Shown here in pieces: positions 57,279 through 64,000 of a DNA stretch of 64,000 nt. The DNA is taken from NCBI GenBank assembly GCA_001724425.1, contig MEEK01000012.1:1-64000 (forward strand), written 5' to 3'. The position numbers were made by a program, and so were the translations under genes. The first letter of the stretch is position 1, and every line of letters begins with the position of its first letter. The stretch is from Microbacterium sp. SCN 70-27. GTDB taxonomy: Bacteria > Actinomycetota > Actinomycetes > Actinomycetales > Microbacteriaceae. The notes beneath the pieces were generated by a model. That model made no database searches. It worked only from the letters and a program-made list of their open reading frames with translations, and was not told where the DNA came from.

Positions 57279-58619
57279 GTGAGTGAACGCACCCTTGTCA
57301 GCCAGCTGCAGTCCCGTGAAGACGGCCCCGTGTCGGTGTCCGGATGGGTCGAGACCGTCCGCGATCAGAAGAAGGTGCAGTTCGTCATCCTGCGCGATGA
57401 GACCGGCGCCGTGCAGCTCGTGAACCCCGCCACGCGCCCCGACCCCGAGGCGACGGACCAGGATGCCGCGGCGCTCGCCCTCACCGCCGTGATCTCCGAA
57501 CTGTCGACCGGCACGTTCCTCACGGTCACGGGTGAGCTCAAGCACGACGAGCGCGTCAAGCTCGGCGGCGTCGAGATCAAGATCGGTGCGCTCGACGTGG
57601 CATCCGCCGCGCTGCCGGAGACCCCGATCGCGGCCGACAGCGGCATCGACAAGCGCATGGACTGGCGCTTCATCGACCTGCGCCAGCGTCGCAACGCCCT
57701 CATCTTCCGCATCGCGACGACGCTCGAGCACGCGATGCGCAGCTACTGGATCGACCGCGACTACGTCGAGCTGCACACGCCGAAGCTCATGTCGACGCCC
57801 GCCGAGGGCAACGCCGAGCTGTTCGCGCTGGAGTACTTCGGCGAGCAGACCGCGTACCTCGCGCAGAGCCCGCAGCACTACAAGCAGATGGCGCAGTCCG
57901 CCGGGTTCGGCAAGATCTTCGAGATCGGCGACGTGTTCCGCGCCGACCCGAGCTTCACGAGCCGCCACGCGACCGAGTTCACCTCGATCGACGCCGAGAT
58001 CTCGTGGATCGACGGCTACGAGGACGTCGCGCAGATGCAGGAGGAGCTCCTCGCGACCGCCTTCGCCGCCGTCGCCGAGAAGCACGGCGCCGAGATCAAG
58101 GAACTGTTCGATGTCGACGTCGTCGTCCCGACGGTGCCGTTCCCGCGCATCCCGCTCGCCGAAGCGCGCGAGATCGTGACGGCCCGCGGGTACGAGATCC
58201 CCCGCACCGACGGCGACCTCGACCCCGAGGGCGAGCGCCAGATCTCCGCGCACGTGGAGGAGACCTACGGGCACCAGTTCGTCTTCATCACGGACTACCA
58301 CCCCGAGATCCGCCCGTTCTACCACATGCGGGATGCCGCGACGGGGCTCACCAAGAGCTACGACCTGCTGTTCCGCGGCACGGAGATCACCACCGGCGCG
58401 CAGCGCGAGCACCGCATCGACGTGCTCGAGGCGCAGGCCCAGGAGAAGGGTCTGTCGCTCGAGGGTCTCGCCCACTACCTCGACTTCTTCCGCTACGGGG
58501 TGCCGCCCCACGGCGGGTTCGGGATGGGCCAGGCGCGCCTGCTGATGCTGCTGCTCGGCCAGGACTCGATCCGCGAGGTCACGTACCTGTTCCGCGGTCC
58601 CACGCGCCTCGCACCCTGA
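57279..58619 (+). CDS. aspS: Aspartyl-tRNA synthetase, archaeal/eukaryotic type
   Basis: 446 residues, close to archaeal AspRS and much shorter than the 580-600 residues of the bacterial type, because the GAD insertion is missing. An OB-fold anticodon domain (about 15-105, VSVSGWVETVRDQKKVQFV) is followed by class II motifs: PKLMSTPAEGNAELFAL, AQSPQHYKQMAQSAGF, GDVFRADPSFTSRHATEFTS (motif 2, R-x-x-x-S-x-x-x-R-H-x-x-E-F) and GGFGMGQARLLMLLLG (motif 3). Such enzymes in bacteria are often non-discriminating and charge tRNA-Asn with Asp, followed by GatCAB amidation. Whether a second AspRS or AsnRS exists cannot be seen here. Confidence 0.94.
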   Translation: MSERTLVSQLQSREDGPVSVSGWVETVRDQKKVQFVILRDETGAVQLVNPATRPDPEATDQDAAALALTAVISELSTGTFLTVTGELKHDERVKLGGVEIKIGALDVASAALPETPIAADSGIDKRMDWRFIDLRQRRNALIFRIATTLEHAMRSYWIDRDYVELHTPKLMSTPAEGNAELFALEYFGEQTAYLAQSPQHYKQMAQSAGFGKIFEIGDVFRADPSFTSRHATEFTSIDAEISWIDGYEDVAQMQEELLATAFAAVAEKHGAEIKELFDVDVVVPTVPFPRIPLAEAREIVTARGYEIPRTDGDLDPEGERQISAHVEETYGHQFVFITDYHPEIRPFYHMRDAATGLTKSYDLLFRGTEITTGAQREHRIDVLEAQAQEKGLSLEGLAHYLDFFRYGVPPHGGFGMGQARLLMLLLGQDSIREVTYLFRGPTRLAP

Positions 58620-58680
58620 CGCTGTCGAGCCCCACGCCGTCGCACCCGATTCTCTGGGTTGACGGATAGGAGCGACGCCC

Positions 58681-58686
58681 TAGGAT
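58681..58686 (+). promoter_or_regulatory. -10 box of the DUF2853 gene
   Basis: TAGGAT about 50 nt before the start codon; unlike most genes here the mRNA would have a leader of about 44 nt containing GAAGGAG (58724-58730). Confidence 0.45.
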
Positions 58687-58736
58687 CGCAAACGAGCGCG
58701 GCATCCTCGACCGTGCCGGATCCGAAGGAGTACTCC

Positions 58737-59054
58737 ATGACCGACTGGGCCGCTGACGTCAAGATCTACCGTCCCGACGCCGATGACGCCGCTATCTCGG
58801 GCCTGCTCGACACCTACCGACTGGTCATGTCGAACCGGGACTCTGCCTACGTCGCGTTCTCCGACCCCACCGAGGTCGAGACCGTCAAGACCAACTTCCT
58901 CAAGAAGAAGCTCGGCCTCACCGAGTCCGACGAGGTCCTCGACGCCGCTCTCGCCGAGGTGGGCGAGACGCTGAAGGGCGACCGGACCAAGAGCCGCATC
59001 ACCGTGTACTACCTGCTCGCAGAGAAGTTCGGCAAGCTCGGCCTGTTCTCCTGA
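58737..59054 (+). CDS. DUF2853 family protein
   Basis: 105 residues, small and acidic-basic mixed, all alpha. NRDSAYVAFSDPTEVETVKT and NFLKKKLGLTESDEVLD, then KGDRTKSRITVYYLLAEKFG match the DUF2853 family, whose function is unknown. GAAGGAG lies 6 nt before the ATG. An upstream frame to 58659 lies across the leader and is rejected. A strong terminator follows 17 bp after the stop, so it is a one-gene unit. A leadered mRNA with a strong ribosome-binding site suggests high expression. Confidence 0.88.
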   Translation: MTDWAADVKIYRPDADDAAISGLLDTYRLVMSNRDSAYVAFSDPTEVETVKTNFLKKKLGLTESDEVLDAALAEVGETLKGDRTKSRITVYYLLAEKFGKLGLFS

Positions 59055-59070
59055 GCCCCGCCTGACCTGG

Positions 59071-59100
59071 AACGGCCCCCGTGCGAACGGGGGCCGTTTT
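59071..59100 (+). terminator. Rho-independent terminator of the DUF2853 gene
   Basis: 12-bp perfect stem AACGGCCCCCGT / ACGGGGGCCGTT with loop GCGA, followed by TT. The longest and strongest terminator hairpin seen in this window. Confidence 0.88.
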
Positions 59101-59143
59101 CGCGCCAGGCGCTCGCGCGATCCGGCGCGTCCCGCCCGCACCG

Positions 59144-59153
59144 CCCCCCCCCC
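59144..59153. repeat. Run of 10 C
   Basis: A homopolymer in the 236-bp spacer before the importer operon, about 80 bp upstream of its likely -10. Confidence 0.6.
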
Positions 59154-59223
59154 GCACGCCGCCGATTTGCCCGGGCGTCGCCATCCGTTCACCTCGAACG
59201 CATCCGCGCGCCACCTCGCGCGC

Positions 59224-59229
59224 CTATCG
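59224..59229 (+). promoter_or_regulatory. Possible -10 box of the importer operon
   Basis: TATCGT, about 60 nt before the start codon; no clear -35 and no riboswitch-like structure was found in the leader. Confidence 0.35.
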
Positions 59230-59290
59230 TCCTCTCGTCCCCGTCGCGCTCGCCCCTTTCGGCGTGCGCGCCATCCCGAGAGGAAATCGA

Positions 59291-60421
59291 ATGTCCACGT
59301 CGACCCTGCGTCGGATCGTTCCGACCATCGCGCTGATCACCGCTTCGGCGATCGCGCTCGCGGCCTGCTCGTCGGCCGCCGCCACCCCGTCCGAGAGCGG
59401 CTCGGATGCCGCCGCCGCGACGAGCGTCGCCGACTTCGGCACGTTCGCCGACCTCGAGGCCGCCGCGAAGGCCGAAGGCAAGCTCAACGTCATCGCGCTG
59501 CCGCGCGACTGGGCGAACTACGGCGAGATCATCGACGCCTTCAAGAAGAAGTACCCCGAGATCGAGGTCACCGAGCAGTCCCCCGACGTCTCGAGCGCCG
59601 AGGAGATCCAGGCGGCCACGACGAACGCCGGCCTCGACACCGCCCCCGACGTGTTCGACCTCGGCCTCACCGTGGCCCTGCAGAACACCGACAAGTTCGC
59701 CGCCTACAAGGTGCAGACGTTCGACGAGATCCCCGACGCGCTCAAGGAGCCGACGGGTCTGTTCGTCGGCGACTACGGCGGGTACATGTCGGTCGGCTAC
59801 GACTCGAGCCGCTTCCCCGAGCCGAAGAAGATCACCGACCTCCTCGGCGCCGACTACAAGGGCTCGGTCGCGATCAACGGCGACCCGACGCAGGCCGGTG
59901 CGGCGTTCGCCGCCGTGGGGCTCGCGACGGTGCAGAACGGCGGCACGCTGGATGACTTCCAGCCGGGCATCGACTTCTTCGCCGACCTCCAGAAGGCGGG
60001 CAACCTCCTCAAGGTCGACGTGACCACCGGCACGATCGCCTCCGGCGAGACCCCCGTGGTCTTCGACTGGGACTACCTGAACGCGACGCACTCCGCCGAC
60101 AACGCCAACTGGAAGGTCAAGGTCTTCTCGGGCGCCGGCTACGCGGGCTACTACAACCAGGCGATCAACAAGGACGCTCCGAACCCGGCCGCCGCGCGCC
60201 TCTGGCAGGAGTTCCTCTACAGCGACGAGGTGCAGAACCTCTGGCTGGCCGGCGGCGCCCGCCCCGTGCGCATGGAGGCCATGACGAAGGCCGGCACGAT
60301 CGACGAGGCCGCCGCGGCCAAGCTCCCCGCCGCCCCCTCCGACACGGTCGTCCCGACCGAGGCTCAGAGCAAGGCCGCCGGCACGCTCCTCGGCGAGAAG
60401 TGGGCCTCGGCCGTCCAGTGA
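59291..60421 (+). CDS. ABC importer substrate-binding lipoprotein (PotD/AfuA-like)
   Basis: 376 residues. The lipobox is IALAAC (Cys near residue 25), so it is anchored outside the membrane. The mature protein has the type II periplasmic-binding fold: KLNVIALPRDWANYGEIIDA, YGGYMSVGYDSSRF, and VFDWDYLNATHSADNANW. This group binds polyamines, ferric ions, thiamine or phosphonates; the ligand cannot be told. GAGAGGAAA lies 5-6 nt before the ATG. It heads a four-gene operon in which each gene overlaps the next by four bases. Confidence 0.9.
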   Translation: MSTSTLRRIVPTIALITASAIALAACSSAAATPSESGSDAAAATSVADFGTFADLEAAAKAEGKLNVIALPRDWANYGEIIDAFKKKYPEIEVTEQSPDVSSAEEIQAATTNAGLDTAPDVFDLGLTVALQNTDKFAAYKVQTFDEIPDALKEPTGLFVGDYGGYMSVGYDSSRFPEPKKITDLLGADYKGSVAINGDPTQAGAAFAAVGLATVQNGGTLDDFQPGIDFFADLQKAGNLLKVDVTTGTIASGETPVVFDWDYLNATHSADNANWKVKVFSGAGYAGYYNQAINKDAPNPAAARLWQEFLYSDEVQNLWLAGGARPVRMEAMTKAGTIDEAAAAKLPAAPSDTVVPTEAQSKAAGTLLGEKWASAVQ

Positions 60422-61350
60422 CACCCGCGACTGTCGCACCCGCTGCGACGAGCACAGGCCCCGGGTCGGAGCACCACGCTCCGACCCGGGGTCGGTCGCG
60501 TCGCAGCGCACCGTCCCTCACGTGGCTGGGGCTGCTCCCCTTCGCCGCGTACCTCCTCCTCTTCCTGGCCCTGCCGACCGTCCTCGCGATCGGCACCGGC
60601 TTCTTCGAGAAGAACGGCACGTTCACCTGGGCGAACATCTCCGCCCTCGTCGACCCCGTCGTCCTCACCGCGTTCTGGAACAGCACGTGGCTGTCGCTGC
60701 TCACCGCCGCCATCGGCGCGATCCTCGGTGCGCTCGTCTGCTACGCCGCGATGGGTCTTCCCCCGCAGGGCGCCGTACGCAGCGCGCTGGATGCCGCGAC
60801 AGGCGTGCTCGCCCAGTTCGGCGGCGTCATGCTCGCATTCGTCTTCATCGCCACGATCGGCGTGCAGGGTGTCGTGACCCTGCTTCTCAAGGACTCGTTC
60901 GGCGTCGACCTGCAGCCGGGGACCTGGCTCTACTCGGTGCCGGGCCTCATCCTCCCCTACATCTACTTCCAGGTGCCGCTCATGGTCATCACGTTCCTCC
61001 CCGCCCTGTCGGCGCTGAAGTCGCAGTGGGCGGAGGCGAACCTCACGCTCGGCGGCACGCGGGCGAGCTTCTGGCTGCGGATCGGCCTGCCGGTGCTCGC
61101 GCCGTCGTTCCTCGCGAGCTTCCTGCTGCTGTTCGCGAACGCGTTCTCGTCGTACGCGACGGCCGCCGCCCTGGCGAGCCAGGGCTCGCAGATCGTGCCG
61201 CTGCAGATCCGTGCGGCGCTCACGAGCGAGACCGTGCTCGGGCGGGAGAACCTCGCGGGCGCCCTCGCGCTCGGCATGATCGTCGTCGTCGGCGTCGTCA
61301 TGGCCCTCTACGCCCTCGTCCAGCGGCGCGCCGCGCGGTGGCAGTCGTGA
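60418..61350 (+). CDS. ABC importer permease 1 (PotB-like)
   Basis: 310 residues with six membrane helices after a polar 35-residue N-terminus. The coupling EAA-like loop is SQWAEANLTLGGTRASFWLR, G-G-T in place of the usual G-A. The GTG start overlaps the stop of the binding-protein gene (GTGA). It pairs with the second permease to form the channel. Confidence 0.92.
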   Translation: MTPATVAPAATSTGPGSEHHAPTRGRSRRSAPSLTWLGLLPFAAYLLLFLALPTVLAIGTGFFEKNGTFTWANISALVDPVVLTAFWNSTWLSLLTAAIGAILGALVCYAAMGLPPQGAVRSALDAATGVLAQFGGVMLAFVFIATIGVQGVVTLLLKDSFGVDLQPGTWLYSVPGLILPYIYFQVPLMVITFLPALSALKSQWAEANLTLGGTRASFWLRIGLPVLAPSFLASFLLLFANAFSSYATAAALASQGSQIVPLQIRAALTSETVLGRENLAGALALGMIVVVGVVMALYALVQRRAARWQS

Positions 61351-62171
61351 GCGGGCCCGGCATCGCGCCCTCGCGGGCGACGCGCACCGTGATCGGCGTC
61401 GTCATCGGCATCCTGTTCGCGATCCCGCTGCTGTCGACGTTCCTGTTCACTCTGCGCGACCGCGAGAGCGGCGGGCTGTCGTTCGCCAACTGGGTGCGCG
61501 TGTTCGATCCCGCCAACACCCAGGTGCTCACGCCGATCTGGACGGGACTCGGCAACTCGCTCGTCCTCGCCGTCGTCACGGTCGTGATCGTGCTCGTGCT
61601 GCTGCTTCCGACGATGATCCTCATCGAACTTCGCTTCCCGAACCTCGCCCGCGTGTTCGAGTTCGCCGTGCTGCTGCCGATCTCGATCCCCGCGATCGTG
61701 CTCGTCGTCGGCCTCGCGCCGATCTACCTGCAGATCGGGCGCACGTTCGGCACGGGAACGTGGACCCTCGCCTTCGCGTACGGCATCACCGTGCTGCCGT
61801 TCGCCTACCGGTCGATCAAGGCGGCGATGGATGCCGTGGACCTCCGCACGCTCGCCGAGGCGGCCCGCTCGCTCGGCGCGGGCTGGCTCGCCGTCGTCGT
61901 CCGGGCGCTCGTCCCGAACCTCCGACAGGGGCTCCTCGCGGCATCCCTCATCTCCGTCGCCGTCGTCCTCGGCGAGTTCACGATCGCGTCGCTGCTGAAC
62001 CGTCAGGTGTTCCAGACCGCGCTCGTGGTGGCGCAGAAGATCGACCCGTACGCATCGGCGATCTTCACGCTGCTCTCGCTCCTGTTCGTCTTCCTCCTGC
62101 TCCTCCTCATCGGTCGCGCGGCCTCCTCGTCTTCACGGGGACGCCGCCGCGCCGGAAAGGCCTCGTCATGA
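61347..62171 (+). CDS. ABC importer permease 2 (PotC-like)
   Basis: 274 residues with six membrane helices. The EAA loop reads DLRTLAEAARSLGAGWLAVV, the standard form. The protein ends in a Ser/Arg-rich cytoplasmic tail. GTG start at 61347 overlaps the previous stop by four bases; the frame upstream of it lies inside the first permease gene and is a shadow. Confidence 0.92.
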   Translation: MSGPGIAPSRATRTVIGVVIGILFAIPLLSTFLFTLRDRESGGLSFANWVRVFDPANTQVLTPIWTGLGNSLVLAVVTVVIVLVLLLPTMILIELRFPNLARVFEFAVLLPISIPAIVLVVGLAPIYLQIGRTFGTGTWTLAFAYGITVLPFAYRSIKAAMDAVDLRTLAEAARSLGAGWLAVVVRALVPNLRQGLLAASLISVAVVLGEFTIASLLNRQVFQTALVVAQKIDPYASAIFTLLSLLFVFLLLLLIGRAASSSSRGRRRAGKASS

Positions 62172-63274
62172 CCACCGCCGACTCCCCCGCGCGCGCCCTG
62201 CCGCGCACCTCCGAGAACCTGCTCCTGCACGAGACCGGCGAAGGCACGACGGTGCAGCTGGCCGGCATCGTGAAGGAGTTCGGCGCGACGCGCGTCCTGC
62301 ACGGCGTGGACCTCGACATCGCCCCCGGCGAGTTCGTGTCGCTGCTCGGACCGTCCGGCTGCGGCAAGACGACGCTCCTGCGGATCCTCGCGGGGCTCGA
62401 AGACTCCACCGACGGCACCGTCTCCTTCGATGGGAAGGATGTCTCGCGGGTGCCGACCAACAAGCGCGACATCGGCATGGTCTTCCAGTCGTACTCGCTG
62501 TTCCCGCACCTCCGGGTCGTCGACAACACCGCGTTCGGCCTCCGCCGGCGCGGTGTCGGCGCCCGCGAGGCGGCGAAGCGTGCGCAGGATGCGCTCGAGC
62601 TGGTCGGGCTCGGGCACCTCGCCGACCGGTTCCCGCATCAGCTCTCCGGCGGTCAGCAGCAGCGCGTCGCCCTCGCCCGCGCCCTCGTCACGGAGCCCCG
62701 CGTGCTGCTCCTCGACGAGCCGCTGTCGGCGCTGGATGCCAAGGTGCGCGTGCAGCTGCGCGACGAGATCCGCCGCATCCAGCTGCGCCTGGGCATCACG
62801 ACCGTCTTCGTCACGCACGACCAGGAGGAGGCGCTCGCCGTCTCCGACCGCATCGCCGTCATGAACGCGGGGCGTATCGAGCAGATCGGCACGCCGGGCG
62901 AGCTGTACGAGCGGCCCTCCTCCCCCGAGGTCGCGGCGTTCGTGGGTCTCTCGAGCATCGTGCCGGCGGTCTCCGACGGCGCCGTCGCCCGCGTGTGGGG
63001 TCTCGAGCTGCCGCTGCTGCGGCCGGTGGATGCCGGTGCGGTGGAGATCTTCGTCCGCCCCGAGAACGTGCGACTCGTCACGACCGCCGTGCCCGGCATC
63101 GACGCCACGGTGCAGGAGTCGACGTTCCTCGGCAGCTTCCGCCGCACGCTCGTGCGCACCTCGGATGGTGCGATGATCACGCTGCAGCACCCCGTCGGCG
63201 AAGCGGTCACCTACGACGACGTCGTGCGCGTGTCGATCGACCCCGTGCCGGTGCTCGCCCGCGTCGCGCCCTGA
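62168..63274 (+). CDS. ABC importer ATP-binding protein (PotA-like)
   Basis: 368 residues. The ATPase domain has Walker A LLGPSGCGKTTLLRILAG (about 59-76), Q-loop VFQSYSLFPHLRV, signature LSGGQQQRVALARAL, Walker B VLLLDEPLSALDAKVR and H-loop FVTHDQEEAL. The C-terminal 110 residues form the TOBE domain of the CUT1/MOI family, with VEIFVRPENVRLV, which regulates or binds substrate. The GxCGKT Walker A is typical of polyamine and iron importers. It overlaps the second permease by four bases and ends at a hairpin shared with the Dabb gene. Confidence 0.94.
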   Translation: MTTADSPARALPRTSENLLLHETGEGTTVQLAGIVKEFGATRVLHGVDLDIAPGEFVSLLGPSGCGKTTLLRILAGLEDSTDGTVSFDGKDVSRVPTNKRDIGMVFQSYSLFPHLRVVDNTAFGLRRRGVGAREAAKRAQDALELVGLGHLADRFPHQLSGGQQQRVALARALVTEPRVLLLDEPLSALDAKVRVQLRDEIRRIQLRLGITTVFVTHDQEEALAVSDRIAVMNAGRIEQIGTPGELYERPSSPEVAAFVGLSSIVPAVSDGAVARVWGLELPLLRPVDAGAVEIFVRPENVRLVTTAVPGIDATVQESTFLGSFRRTLVRTSDGAMITLQHPVGEAVTYDDVVRVSIDPVPVLARVAP

Positions 63275-63281
63275 CGACAGC

Positions 63282-63318
63282 CTTCGAGGTCTGGGGGCGC
63301 GCCGCTCAGACCTCGAAG
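63282..63318. terminator. Hairpin shared by convergent genes
   Basis: Perfect 12-bp stem CTTCGAGGTCTG / CAGACCTCGAAG with a 13-nt loop. Its right half includes the Dabb stop and last codons. No T-tract. Confidence 0.6.
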
Positions 63319-63602
63319 TCGACGGCGACGCGGTCGGAGACGACCGAACGGATGTAGCCGGCCACCGCCTGGTGGTCGGGGTGCGTCTGATACGCGTCGA
63401 GGCCGGCACGATCGGCGAAGTCAGCGACGAGGGCGACGTCCCAATTGCCGCCGCCGACGACGTCGGGGCCGATCGACAGGTCGACGATCGAGGGTACGAC
63501 CTCCCGCAGCGCACCGAGGTCGGCCGAGACCTTCGCGGCCTGTGCGGCGCGCTCGACGGGGTCTTCCGTGCGCAGCTTCCAAGCGACGACGTGGCGGATC
63601 AT
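63306..63602 (-). CDS. Dabb (stress-responsive alpha/beta-barrel) family protein
   Basis: 98 residues, a ferredoxin-like dimeric barrel: MIRHVVAWKLRTEDPVERA at the start and DVALVADFADRAGLDAYQTH, then HPDHQAVAGYIRSVV, are characteristic. Members are small proteins of varied or unknown role, some catalytic. AAAGGA lies 6-7 nt before the ATG. The ATG overlaps the stop of the glutaredoxin-like gene (ATGA), so the two are coupled. Confidence 0.9.
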   Translation of the reverse strand: MIRHVVAWKLRTEDPVERAAQAAKVSADLGALREVVPSIVDLSIGPDVVGGGNWDVALVADFADRAGLDAYQTHPDHQAVAGYIRSVVSDRVAVDFEV

Positions 63603-63916
63603 GCGGGTTCCTTTCGGGAAGGGGTGCGCGTCGCGGCATCCTGCGTCGCGGCATCCTGCGTCGCGGCATCCAGTGCCGTGCGCAGCCGCGCCGCGTCGAG
63701 GCGCCAGTGCGCGTGCAGCCGGTCGTCGATGAGCACGACCGGGATCTTCTCCCACCACGTGTCGTACAGCGATGGGTCGTCGAGGATCGAGAGCTCCTCG
63801 ACCGAGACGGCATCCTCGTCGTAGTCGGCGACGACGACGTCGACGATCTCGCGCGCGACGTCGCAGAGGTGACAGTCGGGCTTCGAGATGATCGTCAGGG
63901 TGGCCACGGCATCCAT
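63599..63916 (-). CDS. Glutaredoxin-family protein with DUF836-like fold
   Basis: About 105 residues. The redox motif is SKPDCHLCDVAREIV (C-x2-C near residue 16), and WWEKIPVVLIDDRLHAHWRL carries the cis-proline. It is a small cytoplasmic thiol protein. The C-terminal tail has DAATQ repeats encoded by a 15-bp tandem repeat. Start: either the ATG at 63916 or the GTG at 63907; CAGGAT lies 7 nt before the GTG, which suits the pattern seen elsewhere, so the GTG form (3 residues shorter) may be right. Confidence 0.82.
   Translation of the reverse strand: MDAVATLTIISKPDCHLCDVAREIVDVVVADYDEDAVSVEELSILDDPSLYDTWWEKIPVVLIDDRLHAHWRLDAARLRTALDAATQDAATQDAATRTPSRKEPA
63631..63675. repeat. 15-bp tandem repeat, three copies, coding
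   Basis: TCGCGGCATCCTGCG at 63631 and 63646 and a diverged copy at 63661, encoding the D-A-A-T-Q repeat at the C-terminus of the glutaredoxin-like protein. Each copy contains GGCATCC. Confidence 0.85.
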
Positions 63917-64000
63917 CCTGCCAGGCGGGACGGACCCCCGGCCGCGTCGCCATCCGCTCAGCGCGCGGGAGAGAAACACGAAGCGCCCGTCCCGGAGGAC
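63917..64000. other. Window end, no gene assigned
   Basis: 84 bp beyond the glutaredoxin-like gene. A minus-strand frame entering from the right edge ends at a stop at 63958-63960 and could be the C-terminus of a gene outside the window, but there is too little to tell. Confidence 0.4.

Noticed and set aside
59055..59290. TPP or other riboswitch before the importer operon
   Set aside because: No CTGAGA-type thi-box element or other known aptamer core was found in the leader; the ligand stays unknown.

Overview
The window reads as chromosomal DNA from a high-G+C actinobacterium, most likely Micrococcales, family Microbacteriaceae, and Microbacterium-like. The basis is strong G/C preference at third codon positions, many GTG starts, many apparently leaderless genes (a TANNNT box usually 6 nt before the start codon), a menaquinone pathway, System II cytochrome c maturation and an archaeal-type aspartyl-tRNA synthetase. 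Nothing looks like a plasmid, prophage or IS element; gene density is high and operons are short.

Layout. 0-10 kb: 3' end of malate synthase, a Tat-exported phosphoesterase, an ABC exporter with its two-component system, an aminotransferase, murB and two hot-dog dehydratases. 10-20 kb: heterodimeric ABC exporter coupled to a TauE/SafE protein, a phytoene-desaturase-like oxidoreductase, tRNA-Met, tRNA-Thr, an M23 endopeptidase, inositol monophosphatase, a membrane protein and tRNA-Tyr. 20-25 kb: FBP-domain protein, a 565-bp gene-free stretch with two inverted-repeat elements, yajQ, phzF-like gene, hydrolase and ferredoxin-NADP reductase. 25-35 kb plus menC at 44.5 kb: polyprenyl diphosphate synthase, menG, menF, menD, menA, menE and menB, spread over several transcription units, with ppk2 between. 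35-40 kb: a lipoprotein followed by one 985-residue ORF that joins all four parts of an ECF vitamin transporter (T, A, A', S), then an acetyltransferase-methyltransferase fusion. 40.6-44.3 kb: cobalamin-dependent methionine synthase. 45.5-51.2 kb: TetR regulator, an MMPL transporter carrying a degenerate ABC-ATPase-like tail, and a YhgE/Pip protein. 51.5-56.4 kb: ccsB, resB, ccdA, tlpA and a histidine phosphatase. 56.4-64 kb: DedA protein, aspS, DUF2853 protein, a PotABCD-like ABC importer, a Dabb protein and a glutaredoxin-like protein.

Main points of interest. (1) The single-chain ECF transporter with its lipoprotein, possibly a cobamide importer given the nearby metH. (2) Several families of 70-97-bp elements bounded by 12-20-bp imperfect inverted repeats, most with a GCAGG core. 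They occur in divergent, codirectional and convergent spacers. One family-A element lies in frame in the linker between the two ATPase domains of the ECF transporter, and a different IR element lies in frame in an interdomain linker of MetH. (3) The MMPL/pseudo-ATPase fusion with paired perfect palindromes upstream. (4) Strong over-use of the heptamer GGATGCC/GGCATCC.

All calls come from reading the sequence and translations without database searches. Family names rest on recognised motifs and gene context.
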